Positions 47,280 through 58,200 of a DNA stretch of 64,000 nucleotides are shown piece by piece. The position numbers and the translations under genes were made by a program. Source of the DNA: Axinella damicornis (taxonomy: Eukaryota > Porifera > Demospongiae > Axinellida > Axinellidae); assembly GCA_963931865.1 (NCBI GenBank), contig OZ007507.1, forward strand, positions 4,432,077 through 4,496,076, read 5' to 3'. The notes under the pieces were generated by a model that was not told the origin of the DNA, searched no databases, and saw nothing but the letters and a program-made list of their open reading frames with translations. Position 1 is the stretch's first letter. Every line of letters starts with the position of its first letter.

Positions 47280-47556
47280 GATCAGTCGTGCAGGGAGGAC
47301 ATTGGTAGATCCCCTGTACTGTAGCACTATATACGATCATGCCTCCATCAGGTCTATATAGCTGATAACCAGATTGTATCGAGTTACATAGCTGGCCTCT
47401 TTCTTCCCACAGTTCACCTCTCAAGTGCTCCCCCACTTTTCTAACAGTTCTCTGAAGGTCACGATGGACACAGTCTTCCCTCTGGAGGAGGCAGCAAAGG
47501 CTCACGCCAGGATGAGCACCAACACGAACATTGGCAAAATCATCATCACACTATAG
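33118..47556 (+). CDS. TP53I3: PIG3 (TP53I3)-like quinone oxidoreductase, 10 exons
   Basis: NADPH-dependent quinone reductase of the zinc-free MDR superfamily. Exons: 33118-33282, 34165-34258, 34769-34870, 36529-36603, 39995-40074, 40133-40211, 40539-40646, 41472-41566, 41837-41956, 47413-47556. They give 354 codons including stop with all phases consistent. Starting at the Met at 33187 gives 330 residues, close to the 332 of human PIG3; the upstream Met adds a hydrophobic leader (VLSFFLVASS) that may be real targeting or untranslated sequence. Diagnostic blocks are GVNRLDLMQAHGQYPPPPGE, the nucleotide-binding HAGASGVGLAAIQLS, DVILDFVGASYWEKHV and the C-terminal NTNIGKIIITL. Intron 3 holds a donor-derived minisatellite, intron 4 a 2.8 kb satellite, and intron 9 a 5 kb Helitron-like element. 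It is divergent from SRRM2 and convergent with eIF3c. Confidence 0.93.
33945..33986. mobile_element. Palindromic element with exact 9-bp target duplication
   Basis: tagtctcattcccagacc...gactgggaacaagacta, 42 bp, flanked by cacctgtcc at 33936-33944 and 33987-33995. It lies in PIG3 intron 1. Confidence 0.9.
34582..34626. mobile_element. Palindromic element of the TAGCCTCGTTCCCAGG family
   Basis: tagcctcatttccaggccgt...acggcctgggaatgaggcta. The flanks tgaaaggtg and gagaaggcg are only weakly alike. It lies in PIG3 intron 2. Confidence 0.75.
34838..36130 (+). repeat. Exon-donor minisatellite in PIG3 intron 3 (about 22 units of ~50 bp)
   Basis: The 3' end of exon 3 reads atggccctggtgggaggagg then agggtatgcag, followed by gtatgtatagggactcaacg. 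Downstream the same block is repeated as atggccctggtgggggagag, gagggtgggcag, gtatgtagggactcaacg. The unit thus spans about 32 bp of coding end plus 18 bp of intron start, and almost every unit keeps the CAG/GTATGTAG donor. Units vary slightly (some lose a piece, as near 35400). One at 34961-34982 contains an extra 20-bp tctagcagctagactaa-type insertion that also occurs near 23680. Confidence 0.92.
36990..39800 (+). repeat. 2.8 kb satellite of 10-12 bp units (AGCCAGGTAGAG) in PIG3 intron 4
   Basis: The region consists of hundreds of copies of agccaggtagag and variants (gtcaggtag, accaggtag, gctaggtag, gagagccagg). Higher-order blocks of a few hundred bp recur: the stretch around 37560-37760 is repeated near 38460-38650, 38825-39010 and 39420-39600. 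The unit contains CAGGTAGAG, a near-consensus 5' splice donor, in the sense orientation of the host gene. The minus-strand reading frames through it (Leu/Ala/Pro/Gly/Ser/Thr/Trp-rich) are repeat translation, not genes. Confidence 0.95.
40370..40459. mobile_element. 90-bp perfect palindrome element
   Basis: Two 45-bp arms with no spacer: tagcctcgttcccaggctcc, tccccagctttttgtcgcat, actgta and the exact complement. It sits in a CA-repeat of PIG3 intron 6, so any target duplication is hidden. Confidence 0.9.
41204..41253. mobile_element. Palindromic element with exact 9-bp target duplication
   Basis: tagcctcattcccaggcc...ggcctgggaatgaggcta, 50 bp, flanked by tgtctgcag at 41195-41203 and 41254-41262. 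A related copy lies at 41042-41087. A longer, rearranged one lies at 41583-41770 (arms agagcgcataagtagat and atctacttatgcgctct). Confidence 0.9.
42414..44071 (+). pseudogene. Truncated Helitron protein: Arg/Gln/Glu repeat region plus DUF6570
   Basis: Three exons are readable: 42414-42600 (donor gtaata), 42720-43184 (acceptor gtttag, donor gtacag) and 43276-44071 (acceptor attcag). The first two encode a charged helical repeat with a 20-residue period (DAEARRQREAQAQAAKRQSE in about six copies, 60 bp DNA unit). The third carries the DUF6570 block: a C-x2-C pair (CACCHR), CKTCDYALRRGRMPAQAN, LNPLEERLVSLRIPFMKMVA, RAIHGPAVNVPTDL, LCYKGHFMYQYVRPAKVL. In Helitron proteins this precedes a Rep/helicase region, but here the similarity ends near ALEWLKANNHY at about 43940 and the frame stops shortly after. 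It is therefore the N-terminal stump of a transposase-type protein. Confidence 0.75.
44730..44915 (+). repeat. Tandem repeat of ~75 bp inside the Helitron-like element
   Basis: The sequence gagtggaagttgagttat, then gtaagacttatcttcatata, ggtaagttc-aaagatgacat and caggatacaaatggttcaaat recurs two to three times (starting near 44738, 44812 and 44895). It lies between the DUF6570 and RPA-like frames, just downstream (3') of the RPA-like gene. Confidence 0.8.
44910..45969 (-). pseudogene. RPA1-like OB-fold protein of the Helitron, inactivated
   Basis: Single-strand DNA binding protein of the replication protein A type, common as Helitron cargo. Reading begins at 45969 (MASPRKRPRLNEFEDLASIG, then a first OB-type segment with SLRLVGFNEEQQKKLATFH). 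An in-frame TAA at 45640-45642 interrupts it. The same frame then resumes (RSPKKYSLEDVKKNVEVQDS), with a second OB-type segment RGKVIRIDDTEQLQDGRRLQ. Near 45230 the frame shifts by a small indel into a frame carrying a zinc-ribbon pattern, C-x2-C (CVVC) and C-x2-C (CVSC), and stops at 44910. One stop and one frameshift in an otherwise continuous ~350-residue coding track make it a recent pseudogene, unless the stop is spliced out. Confidence 0.72.
46070..46620. repeat. Imperfect ~65-75 bp tandem repeats in the 3' part of the Helitron-like element
   Basis: Six to seven copies of a unit containing aataaatcatcaacagtaca, tacactgcagatgtt and acataacatgacatcac follow one another. At the end, 46608-46660 repeats the sequence at 44364-44415 (ttgtaccatggca-ccata, caaatcaaaggcacc). 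A hairpin at 46671-46706 has arms ccaggagcgcatgagcc and ggctcatgcgctcctgg. Confidence 0.8.
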
Positions 47557-48117
47557 TCTTTGATATTTCTATTTTCAAATTATGGATGTGATTTTATATT
47601 ATGGCATATAGCTGCATGCCAGACCCTGCCATTACCAAGCCAGATGAGTGCAATATTAAATAAGTCATGCATGTGCACCCTCGGGACATACCAATAGCTT
47701 TATACTCAGTTTCCATTAATTATTCGATATCGTTAAATTTCACAGCTTTGGAGAAAAGCTCCAAGGTAAGTCCAGGAGTATAGGTAAAATAATATGCAGT
47801 CCCCTTAGATTGTTAACGAGGGGGAGTGGAGCACTGACAACTTGTTCGAACATCTCAACCAAGGCTGTGCCAGTCTAGCCGCTAGCCCCTCTCCATCCAG
47901 CCTGTCAAGCGGGCACACTGCATATGCATGCAAAGCCATGCATGGAGGGTGCTGGGTGGAGGGCTTTGCCGTGTGCACATGTGGCTGGCCTGGTGGAGAG
48001 GTAGTATGAGGTTGTACAAGAGTGATTTTATTGGCTACTGAGCGATATACAACCACCAATAAGATTCAATTGCAGCTACAATATTACAACTGACTAGTCA
48101 TGACCAGTTATGACCAG
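47557..48117. other. Convergent intergenic spacer between PIG3 and eIF3c
   Basis: No coding region is seen. ATTAAA near 47653 (plus) could serve PIG3 as a variant poly(A) signal. A canonical AATAAA on the minus strand lies at 48027-48032, about 86 bp after the eIF3c stop. Confidence 0.6.
48027..48032 (-). terminator. Poly(A) signal of eIF3c
   Basis: AATAAA on the minus strand (tttatt on plus), 86 bp downstream of the eIF3c stop codon at 48118. It is the first canonical hexamer in that direction. Confidence 0.65.
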
Positions 48118-49246
48118 TCATGTTTGGTTCTGGTTCTGTCCGTGCATGGGCCGCCTGTGCTTGCCCTGCCAGGCGTGGCCTGAGCGCATCTGGTAGCCCC
48201 CCTGCACATCTGCACAGGGAAAAGGCAACACAATGAATATCAATCGTCACAGATGTGGGCTATTTCCCTCCTCCTTTGCACCATAGCTATGGTCTATAAA
48301 TGGGCTTAGAAAACAGTCCTCATACCTTAGCTTGTATAGGCCTCCAATGAGTATTCTAGGTCACGTTGGCCACGAGTCCTGAGTTCTTTAGTTGCTAAAG
48401 TTGATCATTGCACTACCAGACAGGCAGCTGTTTTGTAGCTCCTGTTTCAAGCATTTGCTGGACATTAACTGGTCAATACAACCATTCCCATGTAGGCTCA
48501 CTGCTGTGCAAGGTCTACCACCAATACGTGAGGGCAACTCACTCCAAGGTCCAGCATGCTTCAGCTTCATCAGTTCTTCATTATGCTCAGCAAGAGTACC
48601 AATCTGTGTGTGTGTGCATGTGTGTGTGTGTGTGCAGGGGTGAGTATACATGTACATGTGTGGGAGTAGCAGCGAGTCTTTTGAGGTAAGAACTGCAAGA
48701 TAGTACATTCATGCATGAATATGTAAGCATGTGAATGTGTGTGTTATGTGTGTGAATGGAGGAGCAGGCTACCTTCTCTGCCAGTAGGAGGGCCTTGCTC
48801 TGCAACCGGTTGGGCTTGGCATGGTGCACCACTATCATCTGTGTTGGCTCATCTAACGAAGCCTGGGGAGCAAGTGTAGTGACACAATGCTAAATCTGTC
48901 TGTGCCACCAATGTTCCACCCATGTACAGTGTACCATCCTCACCCTCCACATCCTTAGACCTCGCCCACCAGTAGCTCTTCCTTGATCATTTTGCTGACT
49001 GTGCACCCTCCCTCTCTACACCCACCCACCACACCTCCCCACCAGTAGCTCCTCACTGATCATGCTGACTATGCACCCTCCCTCCCACTCTACACCCACA
49101 CGCCACACCTCCCCACCAGTAGCTCTTCCTTGATCATTTTGCTGACTATGCACCCTCCCTCTCTATACACACACACCCACACGCTACACCACACCCACCA
49201 ACAGCTCTTCCTTGATCATCTTTGCACCCTCCCTCCCCTCTCTACT

Positions 49247-49287
<41 letters not shown>

Positions 49288-52200
49288 ACCCCCACCCCAC
49301 CCACCAGTAGCTCTTCCTTGATGATCATCTTGCTGACTATGCTGTGCACGGTCTTCATGGGCAGCTCAAACATCTCAGACAACCTCTCCAAGCTACACAA
49401 ACACACAGGAAGAGACCGAGAGGGCTTAGAATTGATGAAACTTGTCGCCGTAGCTACCGCTAAGCAAATAAACAGACATGGCTACCATTAGGCTTTCAAG
49501 ATACAAATTTTTGTATCCCACAATATATATATCATCACACATGATGTTATGATAATTCATGGTATTGTAACAAGGTGACATTTATAGTATTGTGAACTCT
49601 GACTGATATCCATGCCATGATTGTATTCATGAGTTGTACTCTGGAATGTATATTATCTCTGCACATGCGCAAAAGAAGAGTTGTTGCCAAAAGAGAACGA
49701 TAACACGTGTTGGCTTGCACCCGTTGTTTACAGTGGAGGTCCCGCCGAGACCCGAGTTGATCGAGGTCTGGAGAGGGTGCAAGCCCAACTGAAGTTGTCT
49801 AGTCGCTCCAAGAACGCCTCCTTTTTGAATTTGTGACGCTGGCGGCCGAGCAGTTGAACTGTCAAAGTGTGGCAAGTACCTGGGGGAAACGGTCCAGTCG
49901 GATACGGCTAGAGGGCCTGTGAGTGGATACCTCAGGAAGAGCGGAGGCCACCTACATCGTCAGGGAAGTCATGGCACAGCCGCTGGGCGCATCGTCGACC
50001 GTAGCTGCCGACCCACGTGGCAAAGTGTTGCCACTCAATTCTAAGAGACCGAAGGTGGCGCAGCTCCAGAGGCTGGCACGGGCGCTCTCACTGCCTACTT
50101 CTACTTCGGGCGACGAGCTCCGGCAGATGATTGACGGCAAACTAGAAGAATTGGAGAAAGAGCCGAGGAATGTAACAGTTGTAATCACGGAGGCGGAGCG
50201 CGGGGCGGAGCATCAAGCGTTGTGGGATGGCGACAGGTCCTTCCTCGACGTCGACCCGGAAACCCCTGAAGGGGAAGGGGACGAGGACCGAACGGACAGT
50301 GAGCCCACTACTGAGGAATTGCAGTCAGCCCTAGATCGTGCACTTGAGGAGAATGCACTGTTGAAGACCCAGATGACACAGCAGCAAGCAGCCTTGGAAG
50401 AGGAGAGTGAGCGGGTTGAAGCCCTCGAGAAGGAGAATGAGAGGCTACAAGAGACTACCTCACCTGGCAGAGTAAGTGAGCCAGAGGAGGAGTTGAAGAG
50501 AGAGAAAGATAGAATGAAAAGTGTGTGGAGAATGCAGTGTGAGCAGTTGGTGCAGTACGATAGTGAGGTATCAGAGAAGGAGACTCAGATTACAGAGTTG
50601 AAAGCCGAACTTGCCAAGCATGCCAAGCCTGATGGTGAAGTAGTGAAGGGGGGTACGGGCAGAACGGCAGAGCGTAACTCCTCGCCAAGTCCTTGTAAGG
50701 TCACGCGTCGTGGCAAGGCACCCCCAGTTGATGCGTTTACAGGCGAAGACACGGAACTGCGGTTGGAGGACTGGCTTCCAACAATGGAGAGAGCCTCCTC
50801 TTGGAATGGTTGGACACGTGAGGAGCTCCTCATGCAGTTCGCGGGGCATCTACGTGGCAGGGCGCTCCAGGAATGGAACCTGTTAGGCCCAGAGGATAAG
50901 GAGAGCTATGAGGCTGCTACTCGAGCCTTGCGGACTCGGTTGGATCCAGGAGGTCGAGCGTTAGCAGCGCAGGATTTTCGCCACACTGCACAACGAGAGT
51001 CTGAGCCAGTCAGTGACTTCGTGAGGCGCCTAGAGCGCACCTTTCAGATAGCTTATGGAAGGGATGGCATGTCTGTGGAGACCAGAAACACGCTCCTGCA
51101 TAGCCAGTTGCAAGAAGGGCTGTGTTACAACATTTTGAAGGCACCAGCAGTATCAGGCGCCCAGTCCTATAGGGAGTTGTGCCTGGCTGCCAAGAACGAG
51201 GAGAAGAGGCAGGCTGAGCTTGAGAAGCGAGCACACTATCGAAGGGGAGATCCCAACCGACAAGTGAGGAAGCCAGCCGTGCCTCCAGCCATTTCTAATT
51301 TGACCCCATCTGTTTCTATTTCTACTCCATCTTCTGTCCCATCTCTGTCTACTTCTAGTTCGAATCCCTCAAGGGTGTCTCCTGGAGTCCGCAGGTGCTA
51401 CAATTGTGGCAATACAGGACACCTGGCCCGAGACTGCAAGGAGCCGAAGAAGGAGAGCCCGGGGAAGCCCAAGGGATTTGCAAAGCCCCCACCGAAAGCT
51501 AACCTGGTAGTCTCTGTGGATGCCCACGAAACCCCCGAGGATGCGTTGGACTACCTCTTTTCCTCCGACTCAGAGGAGGGTGATGTGTGTCTTGTGCGTG
51601 TTCACGACAAGGGGAGCAGGCAACGCTGTGCCGATGTGGAAGTACAGGGAGTTGCAGCTTGTGGAGTAGTGGATACGGGTGCTGACATCACGATTATGGG
51701 GGGAGAGTTATTCAAGAGGGTTGCAGCGGTGGCCCGGCTGAGAAAGAAGGATTTCAAGCCAGCTGACAGGAAGCCCTACACATATGGTGACCAACCCTTT
51801 AGCTTGGATGGTAGGATGGACCTGGATGTCAGCTTTGATGGGAAGACCATGTGCACACCGGTGTATATTAAGATGGATGCGAAGGAGAGTTTGTTATTAT
51901 CAGAGGGAGTCTGTAGGCAACTTGGCATTGTCACTTACCATTCCCAGGTAGTGAGGAGGAAAGGAAAGGACCAAGGTCGTGCTGGGAGAAAAGTGTCAGC
52001 CCATGTGCCAGCAGTGAGAGTCAGACTGGTGGAATCAGTGCGCCTTCTCCCATTGCAGAGTATGATGGCTACAGTTGAGTTGGAGGAAGGTGAGGAATTT
52101 GAAGGTCCACTTCTGCTGGAGGCTACTCGTCGTTTTGCAGGAACTGGAGAACTGAGGTTAGGGACTGCCCTTGTCTGCCCTACAGAGGATAGGTGTGCTC

Positions 52201-55200
52201 AAGTATTGCTCACGAATTCCACTGGGTTTACACAGAAGCCAGAGCAAGGTGTGTGGGTAGCCAGAGCCTCAGCGGCCGAGATCATAACTGAGGATGATCC
52301 AGTTCCCGATGAAGATGATGAGGAAGGAGAGGAGTCAGCGGAGGAGGTCACTCAGGTGCGCACAGTGACTCCTGGGGAGGATGCAGAGCTGAGGAAGCAG
52401 AAACTGGCTACGCTCCTAAGAGAAGAGGGAGCAGATTTGCCTTGGCAAGAGAGGAGCCAGCTGCATTCTTTCCTACTGGAACATCATCAGGCTTTTAGTC
52501 TGGAAGATGGTGAGCGGGGCGAGACCAGTCTGGTGAAGATGCAAATTGACACAGGGGACTCTTCCCCAAGGAGGCAGCCGCCTCGCCGGATCCCGTTTGC
52601 AGTACGCCAGGAGGTGGCCACCCAGTTGCGCAAGATGCAGGATGGAGGTGTGATTCGACCCTCAAGTAGCCCTTGGGCTAGTCCAGTCGTCCTTGTTCGA
52701 AAGCGGGATGGAACATTGCGGTTCTGCATTGACTATCGTGATCTCAACTCTGTTACAAAGGCTGACACCTTTCCACTACCCCGAGTGGATGAGCTCCTGG
52801 ATCAGTTGGGGAAGTCGATCCACTCTTGACCTCGCATCTGGGTATTGGCAGGTGCAGGTACATCCAGACTCCCGTGAGAAGACAGCATTCGTAACACATC
52901 AGGGATTATACGAGTTCCAAGTTATGCCTTTCGGCCTCAAGAATGCACCAGCTGTGTTTCAGCGACTAATGCAACGAGTTCTCATGGGCCTTAACCCAGA
53001 GGAAGGGCCAGACTTCGTGTCTGTGTACCTAGATGATGTGTTGGTGTTCTCTGAGACGCTTGAGGGACATCTGAGACACCTGTGCTCTGTGATAGAGCGC
53101 TTAGCAGCTGCTGGCCTCAAACTCAAGCCATCGAAGTGTCACTTCATCAGAGAGGAGGTTGAGTATTTAGGGCACGTCATCACGCCCCATGGTCTCAAGC
53201 CCAATCCACGGCATGTTGCTGCAGTCATCGACTTTCCTGCTCCTCAGAATGTGAAAGAGGTGAGACAGTTCCTAGGACTCTCTTCCTATTACAGACGATT
53301 TGTTCCAGGCTTTGCCAAGATTGCCCAACCCATCCACACACTAACACAGAAGGGAGCTGTTTTCGAGTGGAACTCTAGCTGTCAAGCAGCATTTGAAACC
53401 CTCAAGAGTAAACTTGTCCAGTCACCGGTTCTAGCATACCCAGATTTTAACAAGAGTTTTGTCCTTGAGACAGACGCCAGCATCAGAGGCCTTGGTGCTG
53501 TCCTATCCCAGACACAAGCTGATGATCGATTGCATCCAGTGGCCTATGCCAGTCGTGCGCGAGAAGAATTATGCAGTGACCGAGTTGGAGACACTGGCTG
53601 TTGTCTGGGCGGTCACACACTTCCATGTGTATCTGTACGGGCATGAGGTGACGGTGTATACGGACCACACAGCAGTGAAGGCAGTGTTAGAGACCCCGAA
53701 CCCGAGTGGAAAACACGCCAGGTGGTGGAGCAGAGTGTTCGGTAGTGGGGTGAAGAGTCTCCACATAGTCTACAGAGCAGGAAAGGAGAACACTAATGCT
53801 GACGCGTTATCTCGCAACCCAGTTGGTCTGCCATCCGAAGAAGGTGCAGGTGTGCATGCACAAGTGGCGGCCGTTGACACTACTGCGACCACGATTGAGG
53901 AGCTTCTGGTGGCCCCACCCGACTCGCCTACCAGACCTGCAGACCTGTCAAGTGAGCAGCGCAAGGACAAGGATGTACTGGAGATCATTACCTTCCTGGA
54001 GAGTGGTTGCCTGCCTGAGGACAAGCAGAGAGCACGGAAGATTGCAGCTCAGGAGCCGTCCTTCACCCTGCTAGATGGCGTCCTGTACTTCTTGGACTCG
54101 CGACATGGAGGGAGACGTGTTGTTGTACCGAAGCACCTCCGGAAGGACATCCTGGAAGAGAACCATAGTGGTCCTATGGCCGGCCATTTCTCGGGTGAGA
54201 GGCTGTACAAGACACTGATGCGCCACTGGTGGTGGCCAGGTATGTATACTGATACCGTGAAGCATTGTGCTAGTTGTCCCCAGTGTGCTATTGTGTCAGG
54301 TTCCGGTCGTGTGAATAGGCCACCTTTACACCCTATCCCTGTTCAGAGGGCGTTTCAAATTGTGGGGGTTGATGTTATGGATCTCCCCGTGACCGAAGCT
54401 GGGAACAAGCATGTTGTGGTATTTCAGGACTTCCTGACGAAATGGCCATTGGTATTTCCTGTGTCAGACCAGAAGGCCATTACTATTGCCCGTCTGTTGG
54501 CAGAGAAAGTTATCCCTGTGCATGGTGTTCCGGAGGCACTGCTATCAGACCGGGGTACGAATTTGTTATCTCACTTGATGTTGGACCTTTGTAAAATGTT
54601 GGGCATAAAGAAGCTTAACACCACCGCCTATCATCCCCAAACTGATGGGATGGTAGAGCGGTTTAACCGGACATTGAAAACTGCCCTACGCAAGCATGCA
54701 GCCAAGTTTGGTGCCCAATGGGACACCTACCTCTCAGGCATACTGTGGGCATACAGGAATACCCCCCATGAAGCAACAGGGGAGAAGCCAAGTTTCCTTC
54801 TATTTGGTTTTGATTGCAGAACACCCTCCGAAGCTGCACTCTTACCTCCAGCACCACTTCAGATTGCTGATGTGGATGACTATCGACAAGAGCTGGTGTT
54901 GTCACTCTCATCTGCAAGAGAGTTGGCAGCTAAATCGATACAAAGAGCACAGAAGAGGTACAAGAAACAGTTTGACAAGAGAGCGAAGCCCACCTCATTC
55001 AAGATTGGGAGCTGGGTGTTGATCCGTTTCCCCCATGATGAGACGGGGAAGAACAGGAAACTCTCTAGACCCTGGCATGGTCCGTACCGCATCAGTTCTG
55101 TGGATAATCCCGACCTCAGCACGACCAAGGTGTACTTTCCACAAGACGGCAACATTCAAGTGCACCAGTCCCGTGTGAAGGTATGCCCTCCCGGCTTCCC

Positions 55201-58200
55201 AAGTGGGTACTATTGGTATGGAGGGAAGCGACATGGTCCTGGACGCCCACCCAAATGGGTTGTCAAACTGCTGGAGCCCAGTGAGGATGAGCCTGATCAA
55301 AGTGCAGAGCAGCCTGATCAAAGTGCAGAGCAGCCAGAGCAAAGTGCAGAGCAGCCTGATCAAAGTGCAGAGCAGTCTGAGTCAGAGAGCGTTGGTGGAA
55401 GGATGCAGTCAACTCGCCAGAGTGGTCGTTACCCTCTCAGAAGGAGAGTTGCCCCCCCAGACCGTTACCAGTGACTATGCTCGGGTCGAGCTTATTCAGA
55501 GGAGGGGGTGATGTAACAAGGTGACATTTATAGTATTGTGAACTCTGACTGATATCCATGCCATGATTGTATTCATGAGTTGTACTCTGGAATGTATATT
55601 ATCTCTGCACATGCGCAAAAGAAGAGTTGTTGCCAAAAGAGAACGATAACACGCGTTGGCTTGCACCTGTCGTTTACAGTATTCTCAATGAGCACGCATC
55701 CCAAGGTATGGCCTCTGGAGTACATTTCAGGCCGTTCAGGGTGTATATTTAGACGTGTAACATTACTTCTCAGTGGCATATGTGGCATTTTGGACGGTCA
55801 GTGAAAATGTTGCAATGGTGTACCTCAGTGAATCATACGTTTCACCGTATGAGAGGATGTAGGTCCTAAGCGTCTCCTCCTGTATCTTCCTGAAGGGAGA
55901 GAGAGGTAATGGAGAGGGAGGTGAGAGAGGAGGAGGAAGGAGGGAGGAGGGAGGGAGAGGAAGGGGAGAGATACAAATGAGGGAAGGGAGGAGGGAGGGA
56001 GGGAGGAGGGTGGAGAAGAAACAGGAACCTTGTTTCGACATTACAGAGTTTGTCATCCTGGTTCCAATACAGTAACTGCACCCTACCTTGTAAGCATCTC
56101 TTTGACTGGCTCCACATTAACAAACAGGTCCCAGGCCTGCCAGACGAACAGAGGAGGGTGACTTGGTGTGCACTATTTCACGCACAGTACGTGTACACTA
56201 TCCTCAAAAAGGGTCAGCTACCTTGATGGCAAGGATGAAGTCTCTGCAGGCTTTCCAGTCTCCCTTCCTCATAGCATGGGCAGCTGCAACCACGTGCTCC
56301 CGCATGCTCTCCGGGGGACCTGTGGGGAGCATGTGTGCAACTCAAGAACAGGAAGCTGGAGGGAGGACTTGTACAGTCTTCTTTTGATGATGAAAGGAGG
56401 TTTGCTAAAATGACAGTATATACGCTGGATGGGTGGGGAGATTTGGAATGACATTTTCAACCAAACCATTCCCAATTCTGAAGGGTCAGCAATCCAGCTA
56501 AGTTTGACGGTCCAGTTCTTTTTGGGGGGGTGATTTATAGTAATATATTCAAATGTGAGTGGGGGGGGGATTGATGTTAGGGTATGTAGGGTGAACTACA
56601 CAGGTGTGTTGTAGCAGGACTTGTGGTCTCATTCCCAACCCTCCATGTGGGAATGAGATGGTAGAATCTTGCACTCAGTAAACTCCACATCCACTGCGAG
56701 GCTGTCATATGATCACAGCCACCAACTCACCAACGAGGGGTTGCTTTTCATGGTACTTCAGCTGGTGGTGGAAGCTCTTGGAAATGAGGCGGCGGCGGCC
56801 CTCAGTCTCTGCAGCTGCACATAACAAGCACGTGGAATATCACTCAGTGGCTCAGTTGACAAAGCACCTCCCTCCCATTTGCACCTCACATTTTTCACCA
56901 CAACTGAAACTCAAGCTACTGGTATTGTACTATGAGTGGTTAGGGGAGTATGAACTACAAATTGGGCAGCGGTAGTGTATTCCAGAGCAGCCATGGTTAA
57001 TAGCTCAAACTGGACTTGCACTCGTTTGTGTACGAGTTAGGGAAGCTAGCAATGGCTGCCATGTGTTCCTTCTCATGGACTACTGGAGATTACTAGTTGT
57101 GGTACTCACCAGCCTTGTAGGGAATCTCAATGAGCATGCATGTTCTATGAAGAATACTGGTGATTACCAGCCATATGAGCATGGACCAATGGAGATTACA
57201 GAAGATTACTGGATTACTGAAGATTACCGGAGATTACTGATTGTGGTTCTCACCGGCCATGTAGGGCATCTCAATGAGCATGGACTACTGAAGAATACTA
57301 CTGGAGATTACTGGAGTATACTAGAGATGACTGAAGGTCCTACCCACCGGCCATGTAGGGTATCTCGATGAGCATGGCAGAAGTGAGGTACACACACTCC
57401 ATGAGCTCCAGGTTAATGTGCATGTGGAAGGGAATCTGCCTCCGACGCTCCAGCTTCTCTTGCTCAACGGTACGGTCATGACGGGTGATGAGGCCCTGGA
57501 GAGCAAGGATTAGAGGAAGTGGTGGTGGTGGTGGTGGTGGGGAGGGAGCAGGATCAATTGTTATATCAACGCGCACGCACACACACACACACCTGTGCAA
57601 GGAGTTCCTTGGAGCGGCCACTAGACTGTATGTCCACCAGTGCATGGTGGGCATCCATGATCATTCCGTGACGGAAGGCACACATGCCAAGCTGTACCAG
57701 TGCCCTGTTGTACAAGATCTGTAGAGGTCAGAGGTCAGAATATTGACCATGCATGGGAACATGTTCAATACAGAGCAATGGGAGACACACTGGGTTTCCT
57801 CCCCTCCCAACCTAAGGAAGTCAAGCGCGAGAAGATTTTCATGTGAGACAGTGTCACCATGGCATCACTGGAAGCTTTGGCAGCTGTGTGTCCTCCCGAT
57901 GGCCAGTCTTCTTACCCAAACATGAGCATTCCGTGGTGCTGTTACCAGCAAGACAAAATCTGGGACAAAAAGCTTGGTACGAGGCTACCAGAAAAATACC
58001 TCATACCTGAGTGGGTATGTCGGCAAGAGTAATGCCCTCCTGCAGGTGGCTCATGAGCATCAGGTCATGCGCCTGGAACCAGCGATCGTGGAGAGCATGG
58101 TGGTAGATATGACAGAGCATAGCCCGTGTTCGGATGCGCCCCAAGTCCACATTCTCTACATTGTAGATGAACTTAGTCAGTTGAGCCATCACTGTGGAGG

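Larger units (their letters stand above)
49566..55678 (+). mobile_element. Ty3/gypsy LTR retrotransposon inserted antisense in an eIF3c intron
   Basis: Two direct repeats of 167 bp, 49566-49732 and 55512-55678, begin TGTAACAAGGTG and end TTTACA. They differ at about three positions (acgtgt/acgcgt; cccgttg/cctgtcg), so the insertion is fairly recent. The flanks are GTAT on both sides (49562-49565 and 55679-55682), consistent with a 4-bp target duplication. A primer-binding-type TGGAGGTCCCGCC follows the left LTR and a purine tract (agaggagggggtga) precedes the right one. Internal coding order is Gag, zinc knuckle, protease, RT, RNase H, integrase, which defines Ty3/gypsy. It carries no envelope frame and no clear chromodomain. 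Confidence 0.95.
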
